NCBI GenBank assembly: GCA_964431495.1
Contig: CAYSJU010000021.1
Span: 1 to 34,032 of the forward strand
DNA length: 34,032 nucleotides
Source: CAYSJU01 sp964431495
GTDB lineage: Bacteria; Omnitrophota; Gorgyraeia; Tantalellales; Tantalellaceae
Direction: 5' to 3'
The notes beneath the pieces were generated by a model. It was not told the origin of the DNA, searched no databases, and was given only the letters and a program-made list of their open reading frames with translations. Within the stretch, counting starts at the first letter, position 1. Each line of letters begins with the position of its first letter. Position numbers and translations under genes: made by a program. Below are positions 7,316-16,207 of the stretch, one piece after another.

Positions 7316-8869
7316 TTAAGAAACCCTGACCTTGATCAAAATAAAGTAGCTGTCTGAATACACAATATCTCCGAATCGCTCAAACGAACGCATCTTCTCT
7401 GCGGAGACTGTGCCTTTTTTTTTATCTATCAGGATAAAATTGACCCCATATTTTCTGATTATATCCAGTCGTCCACTATATGTAATGCCATCCTTGAAAA
7501 AACGTTCCGCATCTTGCCTCCGGGCCTCATTGTCCTTAATAAAAACAAAGGGGTGTGGAGTTGCAACAACTTTACCCCCAAAAGCGGGCACGATCCAGCT
7601 CGTTCTGCTATCTGAGAATACCACATCATACTGAGTGATATGATTTGAGATGAACCTATACCTGTCATAATTGTTCGGACGGCCGGGCCGATAATGTATA
7701 AGGGCTGGCAGGGTATTAATAACACAAAGCAGCACCACTGCCATTGTGCCTTTATACGCCCACGACTGGATACCCCCCACAGCAGCCCTGGATTCCAATC
7801 CGGCAACCCAGGCCGCAACAGTCAGCTGCAGGATTAACACTATATATGAGATCAGTCGGCCATAGCTCCAATGCCCTGTAATCCCGCCATAAAGATACAT
7901 AAGACATAGCCCGAAGAACATCAATCCCATGGGATCCCGCCAGTTCGACCTTACCCGGAGCATAAGCAATGGAAGACCGAGGAGAGCGGGAAATATCCGC
8001 GCAAAAACACCCTGATACATGCAGTAATTGCCCGGATCAGACACGCATGTCTCAGACAGAACAAGATCGATAAATGGGAAATACGGCCAGGCCAGGGCGA
8101 TCAGGAATGATAGAATAATGATACCCGCGAGCAGTAGATGGTTGCGGAACGATTGCTGCCCGTGCAAACCTATGGCGAGCGCTACCAGCCCTGTATACAT
8201 TGCGATCGCGACTATTGGATGCGTTAGCAAGACCAGAGCACCTATGGCCAATAGAAGAAAAAACCATGCCTGCTTCCCTCCCCTCATAATCATGATATAG
8301 ACCGAAAATGAGAGAAACATGAAGGCCGTTGCGAACGCGGATGGATAAGGCAGGACATACCCCAGCGCCCTCAGGTGAAAAAAACCGCTGTAAACCCATG
8401 GAGAACGTCCCCACAGAACCAGTATAAACAGCAACGCATAAAATGAAATCGCTTCGCTGTCTTTACTCCCGAATAATGATGAAATAAAAAATCTCAGAAA
8501 GATCAACTGGAGTATCAGGTTTATTATACCCGCGAAGGACAGGGTCGCTATCACGCTTAAGCCCGTCATCCGTGAAACCCATGCAACACACAAAGCATAA
8601 GGTGAATAAAATTTATGCGGCACATCTGATAAATAGTAAGGGTGCCCTGGGGCAAAAGGATGTGTGGCAAGTTCTCGAACTACGGCACTGTGATGCCAAA
8701 AATCCCCTCCCCTCCCCCCATATATCGCATGGGAAATCACAAGCAATAAAATAAGAAGAGATAATACCACATAGCGGTTCTCCGCAATAAACCGCTTGGA
8801 TCCCTTAATGTTTCCAAAAGCACTCAGTCCTGAATGTTGCTGAATAGCAACCTCTCCTCCTCGCGGCAA
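7316..8869 (-). CDS. polytopic membrane protein, GT-C-like
   Basis: The 517-residue product has about ten hydrophobic segments and a C-terminal soluble part of about 100 residues (RYRFISNHITQYDVVFSDSR onward). After the first helix the loop contains GGDFWHHSAVVRELATHPFA (about residues 54-73), followed by HPYYLSDVPHKFYSPY, a His/Asp-rich first loop that fits a GT-C active site. I do not recognise a named family. The frame has no early ATG: the best start is TTG at 8869 with AGGA nine bases upstream. A second possibility is an in-frame ATT eight bases after an AGGAGGAG run at about 8850-8863, so the start is uncertain. It sits between a GT-B transferase and another GT-C-like protein. Confidence 0.7.
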   Translation of the reverse strand: MPRGGEVAIQQHSGLSAFGNIKGSKRFIAENRYVVLSLLILLLVISHAIYGGRGGDFWHHSAVVRELATHPFAPGHPYYLSDVPHKFYSPYALCVAWVSRMTGLSVIATLSFAGIINLILQLIFLRFFISSLFGSKDSEAISFYALLFILVLWGRSPWVYSGFFHLRALGYVLPYPSAFATAFMFLSFSVYIMIMRGGKQAWFFLLLAIGALVLLTHPIVAIAMYTGLVALAIGLHGQQSFRNHLLLAGIIILSFLIALAWPYFPFIDLVLSETCVSDPGNYCMYQGVFARIFPALLGLPLLMLRVRSNWRDPMGLMFFGLCLMYLYGGITGHWSYGRLISYIVLILQLTVAAWVAGLESRAAVGGIQSWAYKGTMAVVLLCVINTLPALIHYRPGRPNNYDRYRFISNHITQYDVVFSDSRTSWIVPAFGGKVVATPHPFVFIKDNEARRQDAERFFKDGITYSGRLDIIRKYGVNFILIDKKKGTVSAEKMRSFERFGDIVYSDSYFILIKVRVS

Positions 8870-8938
8870 GTTAAATATTCCTATCTTTTAATCTCAATGC
8901 CTGATGAAAAATGGGCCTTAGAATGCACCACTGGCCCG

Positions 8939-9943
8939 TTAGTCCTGATTCATTATCTCAAGTATTTTTTTTATCCTGTTCTTGTAAGTATGCTCTTTCA
9001 GCACCTCTTTACGGCCTTCTGCCGCTATTCGCTCCCGTTCTTCAGGATGCCCCAAATAATAATCGATCTTTTTTCGGAGGTCCCCCTCATCCTCAAAAAA
9101 CACCATATGTCTCCCGTCCTCGAATAAAGCTCTCGCGTCCTTTTGGTTGTCCGCCAGAACGAACTTACCGCACGCGAGCGCTTCGTATAGTTTCGGACTG
9201 GCCTGGTTACACGGGACTCCTCCGGTGTTATAGTGAATAACAAGCACGATCTCGGCCGTGTTATATATCTTAACCCATTCATCATAATTCAACTTGGCAT
9301 CTTTCACCTTTCTCTTCAAAGGAGAATTCTCCTCCAGCCTTTTCCAATACGGCCCCCACACGGCTATGTCCAGATCAGATACTGACTCTAATACGTTCGC
9401 TCTTTCAGGATAAAACGAACCCACAAAAACCACTTTATTCGCATACTTCTTTTTATCCTTTTCAGATAATTCAACAGGGCTGTGGCATCGCGGATCGCAG
9501 GCAAAAGGCAGCCAATAGACCTTCCCGAGTCCCTGATCCCGGAAGATCTCTACCGCCTCTGTTCCTGAGCAAAATATATGATCATAAAAAGGCGCTGCTT
9601 TCTTTATGTTCGTGAAATCTACCGGGACATCCGTGGTCCAGAGAACTATTGTAATCCCCTTTCTTTTTATTTCCGCGACAGTTTCCGGAAGGATCCTGTG
9701 GCCTCCGCTTACTATGCATAAGCTGGGTTTTTCCCTCTCGGCAAGGGCGACAAGTTTCCCGTTAAGCCTTTTAATGTCCCATAGTTGTAAAAAATGGAAT
9801 TTGCGCCTTATTCTCCCGGGTATAAAAAAATCCCGGTCCTCGAACGATATAAGCTCATGCCCCAGTTCCTTTATTGCTTCCTCTTTATAGACATTTGTAT
9901 TAACAAAATGAGGATTGTGATAGCCGGTAAAAAGTATTTTCAT
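8939..9943 (-). CDS. CgeB-like GT-B glycosyltransferase
   Basis: From the ATG at 9943 the protein has 334 residues and begins MKILFTGYHNPHF. It contains SLCIVSGGHRILPETV (about residues 75-90), LWTTDVPVDF, VFVGSFYPERANVL in the middle, and a C-terminal donor domain with PSPKLYEALACG-like sequence (QASPKLYEALACGKFVLADN). This resembles the CgeB/DUF3880 branch of GT-B enzymes, where a Lys-x-Tyr-Glu motif replaces the first part of E-x7-E. An open frame continues upstream to a TTG at 10006, but that extension overlaps the preceding gene by about 55 bases and is not hydrophobic or family-like, so I prefer the ATG seven bases after the upstream stop. The ribosome site is weak. It probably adds a sugar to the lipid-linked glycan. 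Confidence 0.82.
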   Translation of the reverse strand: MKILFTGYHNPHFVNTNVYKEEAIKELGHELISFEDRDFFIPGRIRRKFHFLQLWDIKRLNGKLVALAEREKPSLCIVSGGHRILPETVAEIKRKGITIVLWTTDVPVDFTNIKKAAPFYDHIFCSGTEAVEIFRDQGLGKVYWLPFACDPRCHSPVELSEKDKKKYANKVVFVGSFYPERANVLESVSDLDIAVWGPYWKRLEENSPLKRKVKDAKLNYDEWVKIYNTAEIVLVIHYNTGGVPCNQASPKLYEALACGKFVLADNQKDARALFEDGRHMVFFEDEGDLRKKIDYYLGHPEERERIAAEGRKEVLKEHTYKNRIKKILEIMNQD

Positions 9944-9950
9944 TTTTATT

Positions 9951-10874
9951 CTAAAAATTTTCCCGGTATTTCCCGAACTTCCTGAAATGTGAATAAAATT
10001 TAACAACCGGTAATCTTACGATGCACCATGCCGATATTTTTATTATTTCGAAAATGTTCACTTTTAAAGCCTCTTTGAACCAGTGAGCGGCTTCTTCCCA
10101 TGTCCCGTTAATACAATGCAATTTACCAAGCCTCTTCAGGTGGACGACCAGAATGTCCGGATGTTCCCGAAATTCCTCAATATGTTTTTCAACCATCCGC
10201 GTCCTTCCCGGTATCAGGGATCCAAGGTCAGACGATATCTGGTCGCCATGGAGATGGATCCTGCTCAGGATTTCCGGCGTGAAATCAAACTCATAATGGT
10301 CCGAGATCCTTTTCCACATGTCCCAGTCCTGACAGCTCTTCAATGATTCGTCAAACAAACCTGCTTTGATAAAACACTCCTTTCTTACAAGCACGTTGCT
10401 CACACTTCCCACCATCGGACCCAAGAGAAGTCTTATTCGAACATCCCCTCTTTGTTCTGGATGGTATCTCCTTTGAACAGTATTACTGCCATCCTCTATT
10501 ACTTCAGAACCTGAATAGATCAACCCGACCTCGCCTGGCGCATGCTCGATCTTTTCAACCTGCTTTTCAAGTTTGGCAGGCAACCACTCGTCATCGTCAT
10601 CCAGAAAAGAGATATAATTTCCCCTGGACATCTTTATGCCTGTATTGCGCGCCGCAGGACCGCCCCTGTTCTCTCCGAAACGGACATACCTTATCCTTTT
10701 GTCATTGAAGCTATTCAACACTTCGTCAGTGTGATCGGTAGATGCGTCATTGACCACGATAAGCTCGAAATCCCGGTATGTCTGGCCCAGAACGCTTTTG
10801 ATCGCCCTGGCCACCATATGCTCCCGGTTATATGTGGAGATAATAACGCTCACTGTCAGTGGGTTTTCATCCAT
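9951..10874 (-). CDS. GT2 glycosyltransferase
   Basis: From the ATG at 10874 the product has 307 residues. It starts MDENPLTVSVIISTYNREHM, then has ELIVVNDASTDHT, NRGGPAARNTGI and SFLDDDDEW, the nucleotide-sugar and metal-binding motifs of inverting GT-A family 2 enzymes, and later CQDWDMWKRI, which holds the likely catalytic-base region (a [ED]-D/W-x motif). A C-terminal helical tail (LKRLGKLHCINGTWEEAAHW) looks like a single tetratricopeptide-type repeat. A longer frame from a TTG at 10907 would begin inside the palindromic repeat at 10891-10920, so the internal ATG is the better start. It follows the GT4 gene after a 73-base gap that contains the repeat. Confidence 0.87.
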   Translation of the reverse strand: MDENPLTVSVIISTYNREHMVARAIKSVLGQTYRDFELIVVNDASTDHTDEVLNSFNDKRIRYVRFGENRGGPAARNTGIKMSRGNYISFLDDDDEWLPAKLEKQVEKIEHAPGEVGLIYSGSEVIEDGSNTVQRRYHPEQRGDVRIRLLLGPMVGSVSNVLVRKECFIKAGLFDESLKSCQDWDMWKRISDHYEFDFTPEILSRIHLHGDQISSDLGSLIPGRTRMVEKHIEEFREHPDILVVHLKRLGKLHCINGTWEEAAHWFKEALKVNIFEIIKISAWCIVRLPVVKFYSHFRKFGKYRENF

Positions 10875-10890
10875 CCAAGTCACTCTTTCC

Positions 10891-10920
10891 GGGGTTCGAT
10901 AGATCAAACCCCTACATTGT
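10891..10920. repeat. palindromic repeat, copy 1 (imperfect)
   Basis: GGGGTTCGAT-AG-ATCAAACCCC is an inverted repeat with 10-bp arms and one mismatch, followed by TACATTGT. The segment ATCAAACCCCTACATTGT recurs exactly at 26268-26285 next to a perfect palindrome of the same type. It sits in the 73-bp gap between two glycosyltransferase genes. Its form suggests a dispersed REP-like or miniature palindromic element; no coding capacity is present. It could also form an mRNA hairpin between the two cistrons. Confidence 0.65.
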
Positions 10921-10947
10921 TCGATGGTTCGTGAATCGAGCCACTGC

Positions 10948-12180
10948 TTAAGGCAATCGGCCGTCCAGCAATCCCCGGAAGATCTCTACCAGCCGGTCAT
11001 TTAATTTGTCGATATTATAGTGTTCCTCAACGAACTTCCGACCGGCCTGACCCATTTCAGGCCAGACTTCCGGATGCTCTATAAGATATCCCAATCTCTC
11101 AGCCATTGCATCCACATCCCTTTCAGGAACAAGAAAACCGGACTTGCCGGCATCCACCACTTGAGACACGCTCCCGACAGAGGTGGCTACAACCGGCAGC
11201 CCAACGGCTTGCGCTTCCATTAAAGATACAGGTAGAGCTTCTGCAATACTGGGAAGCAAAAAAATATCAGACTCGCGTAAAAAAGTTATTACTTGATCAT
11301 TTTCACGCGGGCCAAGAAAATGGACCGACTGGGTCAGGTTGAGTTCCCTTACCATCTCATGTAACTCCTCCATCAATGGCCCATCGCCTATAATCCGGTA
11401 TTCCAGGTTTCGCGAGTCCTTATCGTGTAATAACTTATGAAGCGCGTGGATACCATAATTCAGCCCTTTCTCTTGTATCAAACGCCCGACCGTTAATATC
11501 CTAACAGGCTTACCGGACCGTCTCGCACTATCCGATCCCTCGCGAAAAGAAAATTTCCCAAGGTCAATGCCTACGGAATGATGAATTATTCTCCTGGGAT
11601 CGGCTCCAAACATCACCATGTGTCTGTAGTTGTAATCCGAAATGCTGAGGAAACAGTCTCCATACTTGAACAGCTTGTGATATATTTCGCCTCCTTCTTT
11701 TATCCCGAGACGTATGTCATATCCATGGAACATAGCCACAAGCTTTCCTTTAATACCAAGCTCTTTCATCAGAGCTCCCAGATTTCCATTCGTGGCAAAA
11801 TGACAGAAAATAATATCGAATTCGCCAGTTCTCAGGAAAAGAGCAGCTCTATATAATAACGTCAGGGACAGGGCTTCCTTGCCATATCGGATAAAATTTA
11901 ACGCGCGTAAAATAACCCCGGGATTTTTCCAGATGTTCTGCAACAACAGCTTCATGCCCTTTATTCCACGTTTACATCTGTTTAATGGCTTATCATTATG
12001 ATAATGGGTGTGTTCCAGCAGGTTATACTCTTTTGTTTCGGAATGTATCTTATTCTCACGAGGCCTGAAACCGGCAAAAATCTCGACGTCATGCCCTAGC
12101 TCAATAAGACCGGTGATCTGGTTCAGTATGAAAGTCTCCGATAAAATTGGAAAAGAATCTACAATAAAAGCTATTCTCAT
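10948..12180 (-). CDS. GT4 glycosyltransferase (WcaL/AmsK-like)
   Basis: The 410-residue protein begins MRIAFIVDSFPILSETFILN, where FPxxSETFIxxQ is characteristic of the colanic-acid/amylovoran WcaL-AmsK branch of GT4 enzymes. Further landmarks are FHGYDIR (about residues 151-157), LTVGRLIQEKGLNYGI (about 228-243), GDGPLMEEL and the donor-site motif PSIAEALPVSLMEAQAVGLP with the two glutamates of E-x7-E. It is full length for the family. It is separated from the upstream amidotransferase gene by 60 bases and from the next gene by the palindromic repeat region. The likely role is transfer of a sugar, with retention of configuration, to the growing glycan on the cytoplasmic face; the sugar cannot be read from the sequence. 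Confidence 0.9.
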   Translation of the reverse strand: MRIAFIVDSFPILSETFILNQITGLIELGHDVEIFAGFRPRENKIHSETKEYNLLEHTHYHNDKPLNRCKRGIKGMKLLLQNIWKNPGVILRALNFIRYGKEALSLTLLYRAALFLRTGEFDIIFCHFATNGNLGALMKELGIKGKLVAMFHGYDIRLGIKEGGEIYHKLFKYGDCFLSISDYNYRHMVMFGADPRRIIHHSVGIDLGKFSFREGSDSARRSGKPVRILTVGRLIQEKGLNYGIHALHKLLHDKDSRNLEYRIIGDGPLMEELHEMVRELNLTQSVHFLGPRENDQVITFLRESDIFLLPSIAEALPVSLMEAQAVGLPVVATSVGSVSQVVDAGKSGFLVPERDVDAMAERLGYLIEHPEVWPEMGQAGRKFVEEHYNIDKLNDRLVEIFRGLLDGRLP

Positions 12181-12240
12181 GATCCTCTCTATATGTCATC
12201 CCGCACCCTCTTCGACAACCCGCCGCAAAGGGCGATGGAT

Positions 12241-14169
12241 CTATATCTTTAAGTTGTATTTCACCCAAATTGCCGTTGAAATAAGCCGCCACAACAATAC
12301 TGGGTTCGTCTTCAAAAGCTGCTCATAATTTCCAAATTCATTAACTGGAAAGTCTATCTCTTTTAAGTGTGTCAACAAGGGCTTAAATACGGCTTTATTA
12401 GCTGTCAGATATTGACGGTAAGGGAACGGGAAACCCATTTTTTTCTTCCGCCAGAGTATTTTCTTGGGCAAATAAGGTTCCATTGCTTTTCTCAAAATAT
12501 ATTTGGTCCATCCGTGACGGAAGAGATAGGATATAGGCATCCGCAGGCCCAGTTCGATCATCCGATAGTCCAAAAAAGGGAACCGGTGTTCCACGGGTAT
12601 ACCCATGGTAAAATGATCAGTGCTACGCATATAATACGGCACAAGAGCGACTTTAAAGTGATAAATGATCCTCTCTTGAAATGACAGCTGCCCGTACTGC
12701 CTCCTGTAAAGCATGGCCCGGGTCAAGAGGGCTTCTTCTGCGCTTCTCTTCGCGCCATCAAACCGTCTCTTCACATATTTGAGCGGATCAATAAGATAGT
12801 GCCGCAAGGTCTGGGCGGAACTCCTGAGGGTTTTAAACCTTCTACGGAATTCATGCCAGTCAGCTAAGAGTAAAGCCGATGGACCGCTTTCCCTTAATTC
12901 TAAATAGGCCCTGGGCCAGAAGCTGGTGTCATAACCGGCAAGTACTTCATCCCCTCCGGCGCCCGTCACAACGACATCTACGCCCTCGCGCTTCATGATC
13001 TGAAGCATCTTATGATGGTTGTAGTCAGCAGGATTATCATATGGCTCTTCCATTATTATCGAAAACCTGCCATAATCAGCCAGAAAATCATCTTCAAGAT
13101 CGCTTAATACATGATAATCTACGGGATAAGACTTCAGCATAGCCCTGGCATAAGGCTCTTCATCAACTCCTCTGGTTTTTACTGTATAGGTTGTGATGTT
13201 GTTATTCCGCAACAAGGCCGCGGCAGCAACGACAGATGAGGAGTCCAGTCCCCCGCTCAATTCAAAGGCGACTTTAACGTCAGCGCGCAACCGCAGTTTT
13301 ACGGCATTGAAGAACATTTCACGATATTCCTCAATAGCATTGCTGAAAGAAATATCGCCCGGGGCCATTCTTGTCGCCGGAAAATCCCAGTATCGCTTGC
13401 GTTCAGCGCTCGAAAGCCGATACTGCCCAGGCCTGAAAGTAACCGTTGTTGCAGCGGGCGCGCTTTTGATCTGTGAATAATATGTGGTCAAATCATGATC
13501 CTTTATACCTGTCTGGGCAAAGCCCAGGATAACATCATTGTCAAGGTCTGTTCTCTCAGGCGCAATATTGACAAGGGGTCTGATATAACTTGCGAAAAAT
13601 AGCCCTTCTTCCATCTCGCGATAATAAAGCGGCGCCACGCCGATCCGGTCACGAGATAAAGTAATTGAACCGTCCTTGAAATCATACAGAACAACGGTCC
13701 AGAACCCGTTCATTTTTGACCAGAGCCGTTCTCTCCAAACACAATAACCTTCAACCAGTACCTCGGTATCAGAGGCTGTGCGGAATCTGACTCCGAGTGA
13801 AGAAAGCTCATCCCTTAACTCGATAAAGTTATAGATCTCTCCGTTAAATATCGCAACGACAGACCTGTCACTGCTGATAAAAGGCTGGTGCCCGCCTTCC
13901 GTAAGGTCAATTATTGCATAGCGGGAATGGACAAAGGCGATATCATGATCAACGACGGCTCCCTTATCATTGATGTGGGGTATCCCGGAAGATATTGAAG
14001 GAACGGTTCTATCGGTTCGGTAAAACTGGCATGACTTCTCTTGTCTTGATATCAAACACACCCCTTCATCGTCAGGCCCCCGGGGGCGTATCGGGTCCAG
14101 TAATAGATCGATATTCCGCGATGAATCTTTATCTGTTTTTTTAAGAAAATATCCTGCAATCCCGCACAT
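12241..14169 (-). CDS. asparagine synthase-like amidotransferase (glutamine-hydrolysing)
   Basis: The 642-residue product starts MCGIAGYF, so the ATG at 14169 places the nucleophilic Cys at position 2 as class II glutamine amidotransferases require; the frame is open further upstream to 14226, but that extension would mask Cys2. The N-terminal domain has RPRGPDDEG, SRYAIIDL, FNGEIYNF and DTEVLVEGY. The C-terminal ATP-pyrophosphatase domain has ELSGGLDSSSV at about residues 303-313 and VTGAGGDEVLAGYD further on, the aspartate-activating domain of asparagine synthases. AAGGA precedes the start by four bases. Such AsnB-like proteins are frequent in glycan loci, where they probably amidate a carboxylated sugar or a modification rather than make asparagine; that role is inference. 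Confidence 0.9.
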   Translation of the reverse strand: MCGIAGYFLKKTDKDSSRNIDLLLDPIRPRGPDDEGVCLISRQEKSCQFYRTDRTVPSISSGIPHINDKGAVVDHDIAFVHSRYAIIDLTEGGHQPFISSDRSVVAIFNGEIYNFIELRDELSSLGVRFRTASDTEVLVEGYCVWRERLWSKMNGFWTVVLYDFKDGSITLSRDRIGVAPLYYREMEEGLFFASYIRPLVNIAPERTDLDNDVILGFAQTGIKDHDLTTYYSQIKSAPAATTVTFRPGQYRLSSAERKRYWDFPATRMAPGDISFSNAIEEYREMFFNAVKLRLRADVKVAFELSGGLDSSSVVAAAALLRNNNITTYTVKTRGVDEEPYARAMLKSYPVDYHVLSDLEDDFLADYGRFSIIMEEPYDNPADYNHHKMLQIMKREGVDVVVTGAGGDEVLAGYDTSFWPRAYLELRESGPSALLLADWHEFRRRFKTLRSSAQTLRHYLIDPLKYVKRRFDGAKRSAEEALLTRAMLYRRQYGQLSFQERIIYHFKVALVPYYMRSTDHFTMGIPVEHRFPFLDYRMIELGLRMPISYLFRHGWTKYILRKAMEPYLPKKILWRKKKMGFPFPYRQYLTANKAVFKPLLTHLKEIDFPVNEFGNYEQLLKTNPVLLWRLISTAIWVKYNLKI

Positions 14170-14182
14170 AGAATCCTTTTCT

Positions 14183-15058
14183 CTACGGCTTAAGCGAACG
14201 CTTGAATCTCCTGATCTTTTCCACAATGGTGGAATTCAAATAGAGCAGTGCCAGCAGCCGCCATGCTTGATAATTGAATGGATTAAGAATAACAGCTTTC
14301 ATCAGGAGTTTTTTCGCGGATTCATGATCTTTCTCTTTGTAAAAAGCTCTCCATCCATGCTGATAATAACGTAAAGCGGCAGGGATATATTTATCCCTTA
14401 CCTTCTGCGCCTGTTTTGCCACTTCATCGCTATCATACCTGACGGTCAAACAGTCTTTGTGAAATCTCAGATAGTATAGATACTGGTTTAATTTTTTCAT
14501 CCGAAATCTGCCATGATAGACCCGCAACCAGTATTCATAGTCCTCCACCAAAAACGCCTCGGGGTCATAGCCACCCAGCTCCTCGTAAATAATCCTTTTG
14601 TATAAAAAGCAAAGACCGATATAATTTACCATGTTCAGACTTTTTGGCGGTCTCACTTTAACGGGTCGCAATATTTCACCGTCCTCATTGATCTCATAAA
14701 AATTAGCGTATACGAAGTCTATCTTCCTGCCTCTTTCCAAAGCCCTGACCATCGTCTCTATTGCTGAGGGCAAATAAATATTATCATCAGAGGTCCATGT
14801 CAGATATCCTCCAGCAGCATTAGAAAAACCGGTATTGAGAGCCCTTGCCTGGCCAAGATTTTTTCCATGTTTCAGGTAGATGATCCTTTCATCCTTATAG
14901 GACTTCACGATATCGGAAGTTTTATCCGTAGAGCCGTCATCCACAATTATCAGCTCTATGCTTTTATAGGTCTGATCAAGGCAGCTGTTGATCGATTCGC
15001 GTATAAACTTCTCGCCATTATATGATGGGAGAACGATACTTACCTTTTCCTGAAACAT
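14183..15058 (-). CDS. GT2 glycosyltransferase
   Basis: The 291-residue protein begins with KVSIVLPSYNGEKFIRESIN, has ELIIVDDGSTDKT (about residues 35-47), NLGQARALNTGF and WTSDDNIYLP (about 87-96), where SDD replaces the usual DxD, and EDYEYWLRV for the catalytic region. These are family GT2 GT-A features. The last 80 residues (AALRYYQHGWRAFYKEKDHE onward) look like one or two tetratricopeptide-like helices ending in a basic tail. It lies four bases from the upstream GT4 gene and 13 bases before the amidotransferase start, so it is part of the same transcript. Confidence 0.88.
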   Translation of the reverse strand: MFQEKVSIVLPSYNGEKFIRESINSCLDQTYKSIELIIVDDGSTDKTSDIVKSYKDERIIYLKHGKNLGQARALNTGFSNAAGGYLTWTSDDNIYLPSAIETMVRALERGRKIDFVYANFYEINEDGEILRPVKVRPPKSLNMVNYIGLCFLYKRIIYEELGGYDPEAFLVEDYEYWLRVYHGRFRMKKLNQYLYYLRFHKDCLTVRYDSDEVAKQAQKVRDKYIPAALRYYQHGWRAFYKEKDHESAKKLLMKAVILNPFNYQAWRLLALLYLNSTIVEKIRRFKRSLKP

Positions 15059-15061
15059 TCT

Positions 15062-16207
15062 TTAACCCCTGGTTATCCTTCTCAGTACCCTTCCAGTAAT
15101 ATTGTCTACAATCCAAAATGCTGCCACCCAAAACGGCACAATAAACTTTTTGTCCAGTTTCATTCCCAAAATCCTCTTATAGTAAGCCACTTCCAGTTTA
15201 TCGATCCTGCTTTTCTCAAACTGCTCGACACTTCTCCTTGCGTTGCTTTTCAAGGTCTCCCTTGTTTTACGGCCATTACAGACCGCTTTTATCATATCGG
15301 CAATGGCCATGGGGTTTTCATGGTCTTTGATAATGGCCCCATTTTTCATGTGCTCTATGTTCACGCCCCTTGCGGCAATATCGGAGGTTATTACTACCGC
15401 CCCACAGGCGAGGGCTTCTATCAAAGCCAGGCTCATTGCCTCCGATCTGCTTGGATTACACATACAGTCAGCCCAGGAAAAATAGCGGGACAGCTCTTCG
15501 TTCTCTACAGGTCCTATAAAATAACACCTCTCGATAACACCCTGTTCTTCGGCCAATCTCATATACTCATCTGTGCCATCACCATTCCCACCGATAGATA
15601 TCAGGCAATATTCTTCCCCCAGGATCTTTAACGCCTTTATCAAGTTATCGAGGTTTTTCTCTTCTGATCTTCTTCCCACACTTAATATCTTGAACTTAAA
15701 AGGATACTGGCCGTTCAAATCAGCTGCCCCATCTTCAGGCGAAGGTCTCATTATGTTGAAATCCACTCTATTCGGCAGCATCCATATTCTATCCGGTTCA
15801 TTGAACTTTGATAAAACAAGCTTTCTGGAATCTTCCGATACCGCAAAAACAATATCCGCCTTTTTTATGGAGTCATGCAACCGCTCCGGCCTTCTATCAT
15901 GCACTGAAACCACTACCGGCACACCGTTTACCTTATTATCGCATGCCATATCACATGGCCAATAGGTCCCGTATGCTCTGACGATATCTACCTTCAACTC
16001 CCTGATGCGCCTTTTGAGCTGTTTTGATCTTGTAGGTATGATATCCATTCCGAATTCGCGCTTTTCCTCATGTTCCAGGGGGGACAGGAGAAAAACTTTA
16101 TCAAAAAAGTTCAATGGATTATAGTAATCCTTTAACTTCGACGAGAGCCCTTTTCTTTTGTATGCAACAAGAGGATCACTCGGGATAACTGCCAATCTAC
16201 GCATCAT
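15062..16207 (-). CDS. GT4 glycosyltransferase
   Basis: The 381-residue protein has a degenerate N-terminal acceptor domain (LAVIPSDPLVAYKRKGL), VRAYGTYWPCDMA, VSVHDRRPERLHDS, FAVSEDSRKLV, and a well-conserved donor domain: ILSVGRRSEEKNLDNLIKAL, FIGPVENEEL and NPSRSEAMSLALIEALACG, with both glutamates of E-x7-E. The start overlaps the end of the wzt-like gene by 11 bases. The C-terminus ends in a hydrophobic and basic segment (FIVPFWVAAFWIVDNITGRV), which probably anchors it to the inner membrane, as is common when the acceptor is lipid-linked. A role in assembling the exported glycan follows from its position next to the exporter. Confidence 0.87.
   Translation of the reverse strand: MMRRLAVIPSDPLVAYKRKGLSSKLKDYYNPLNFFDKVFLLSPLEHEEKREFGMDIIPTRSKQLKRRIRELKVDIVRAYGTYWPCDMACDNKVNGVPVVVSVHDRRPERLHDSIKKADIVFAVSEDSRKLVLSKFNEPDRIWMLPNRVDFNIMRPSPEDGAADLNGQYPFKFKILSVGRRSEEKNLDNLIKALKILGEEYCLISIGGNGDGTDEYMRLAEEQGVIERCYFIGPVENEELSRYFSWADCMCNPSRSEAMSLALIEALACGAVVITSDIAARGVNIEHMKNGAIIKDHENPMAIADMIKAVCNGRKTRETLKSNARRSVEQFEKSRIDKLEVAYYKRILGMKLDKKFIVPFWVAAFWIVDNITGRVLRRITRG

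Noticed and set aside
9944..10006. N-terminal extension of the CgeB-like glycosyltransferase from TTG
   Set aside because: The added 21 residues overlap the preceding gene and are not part of the GT-B fold; the ATG at 9943 begins exactly at the first beta strand.
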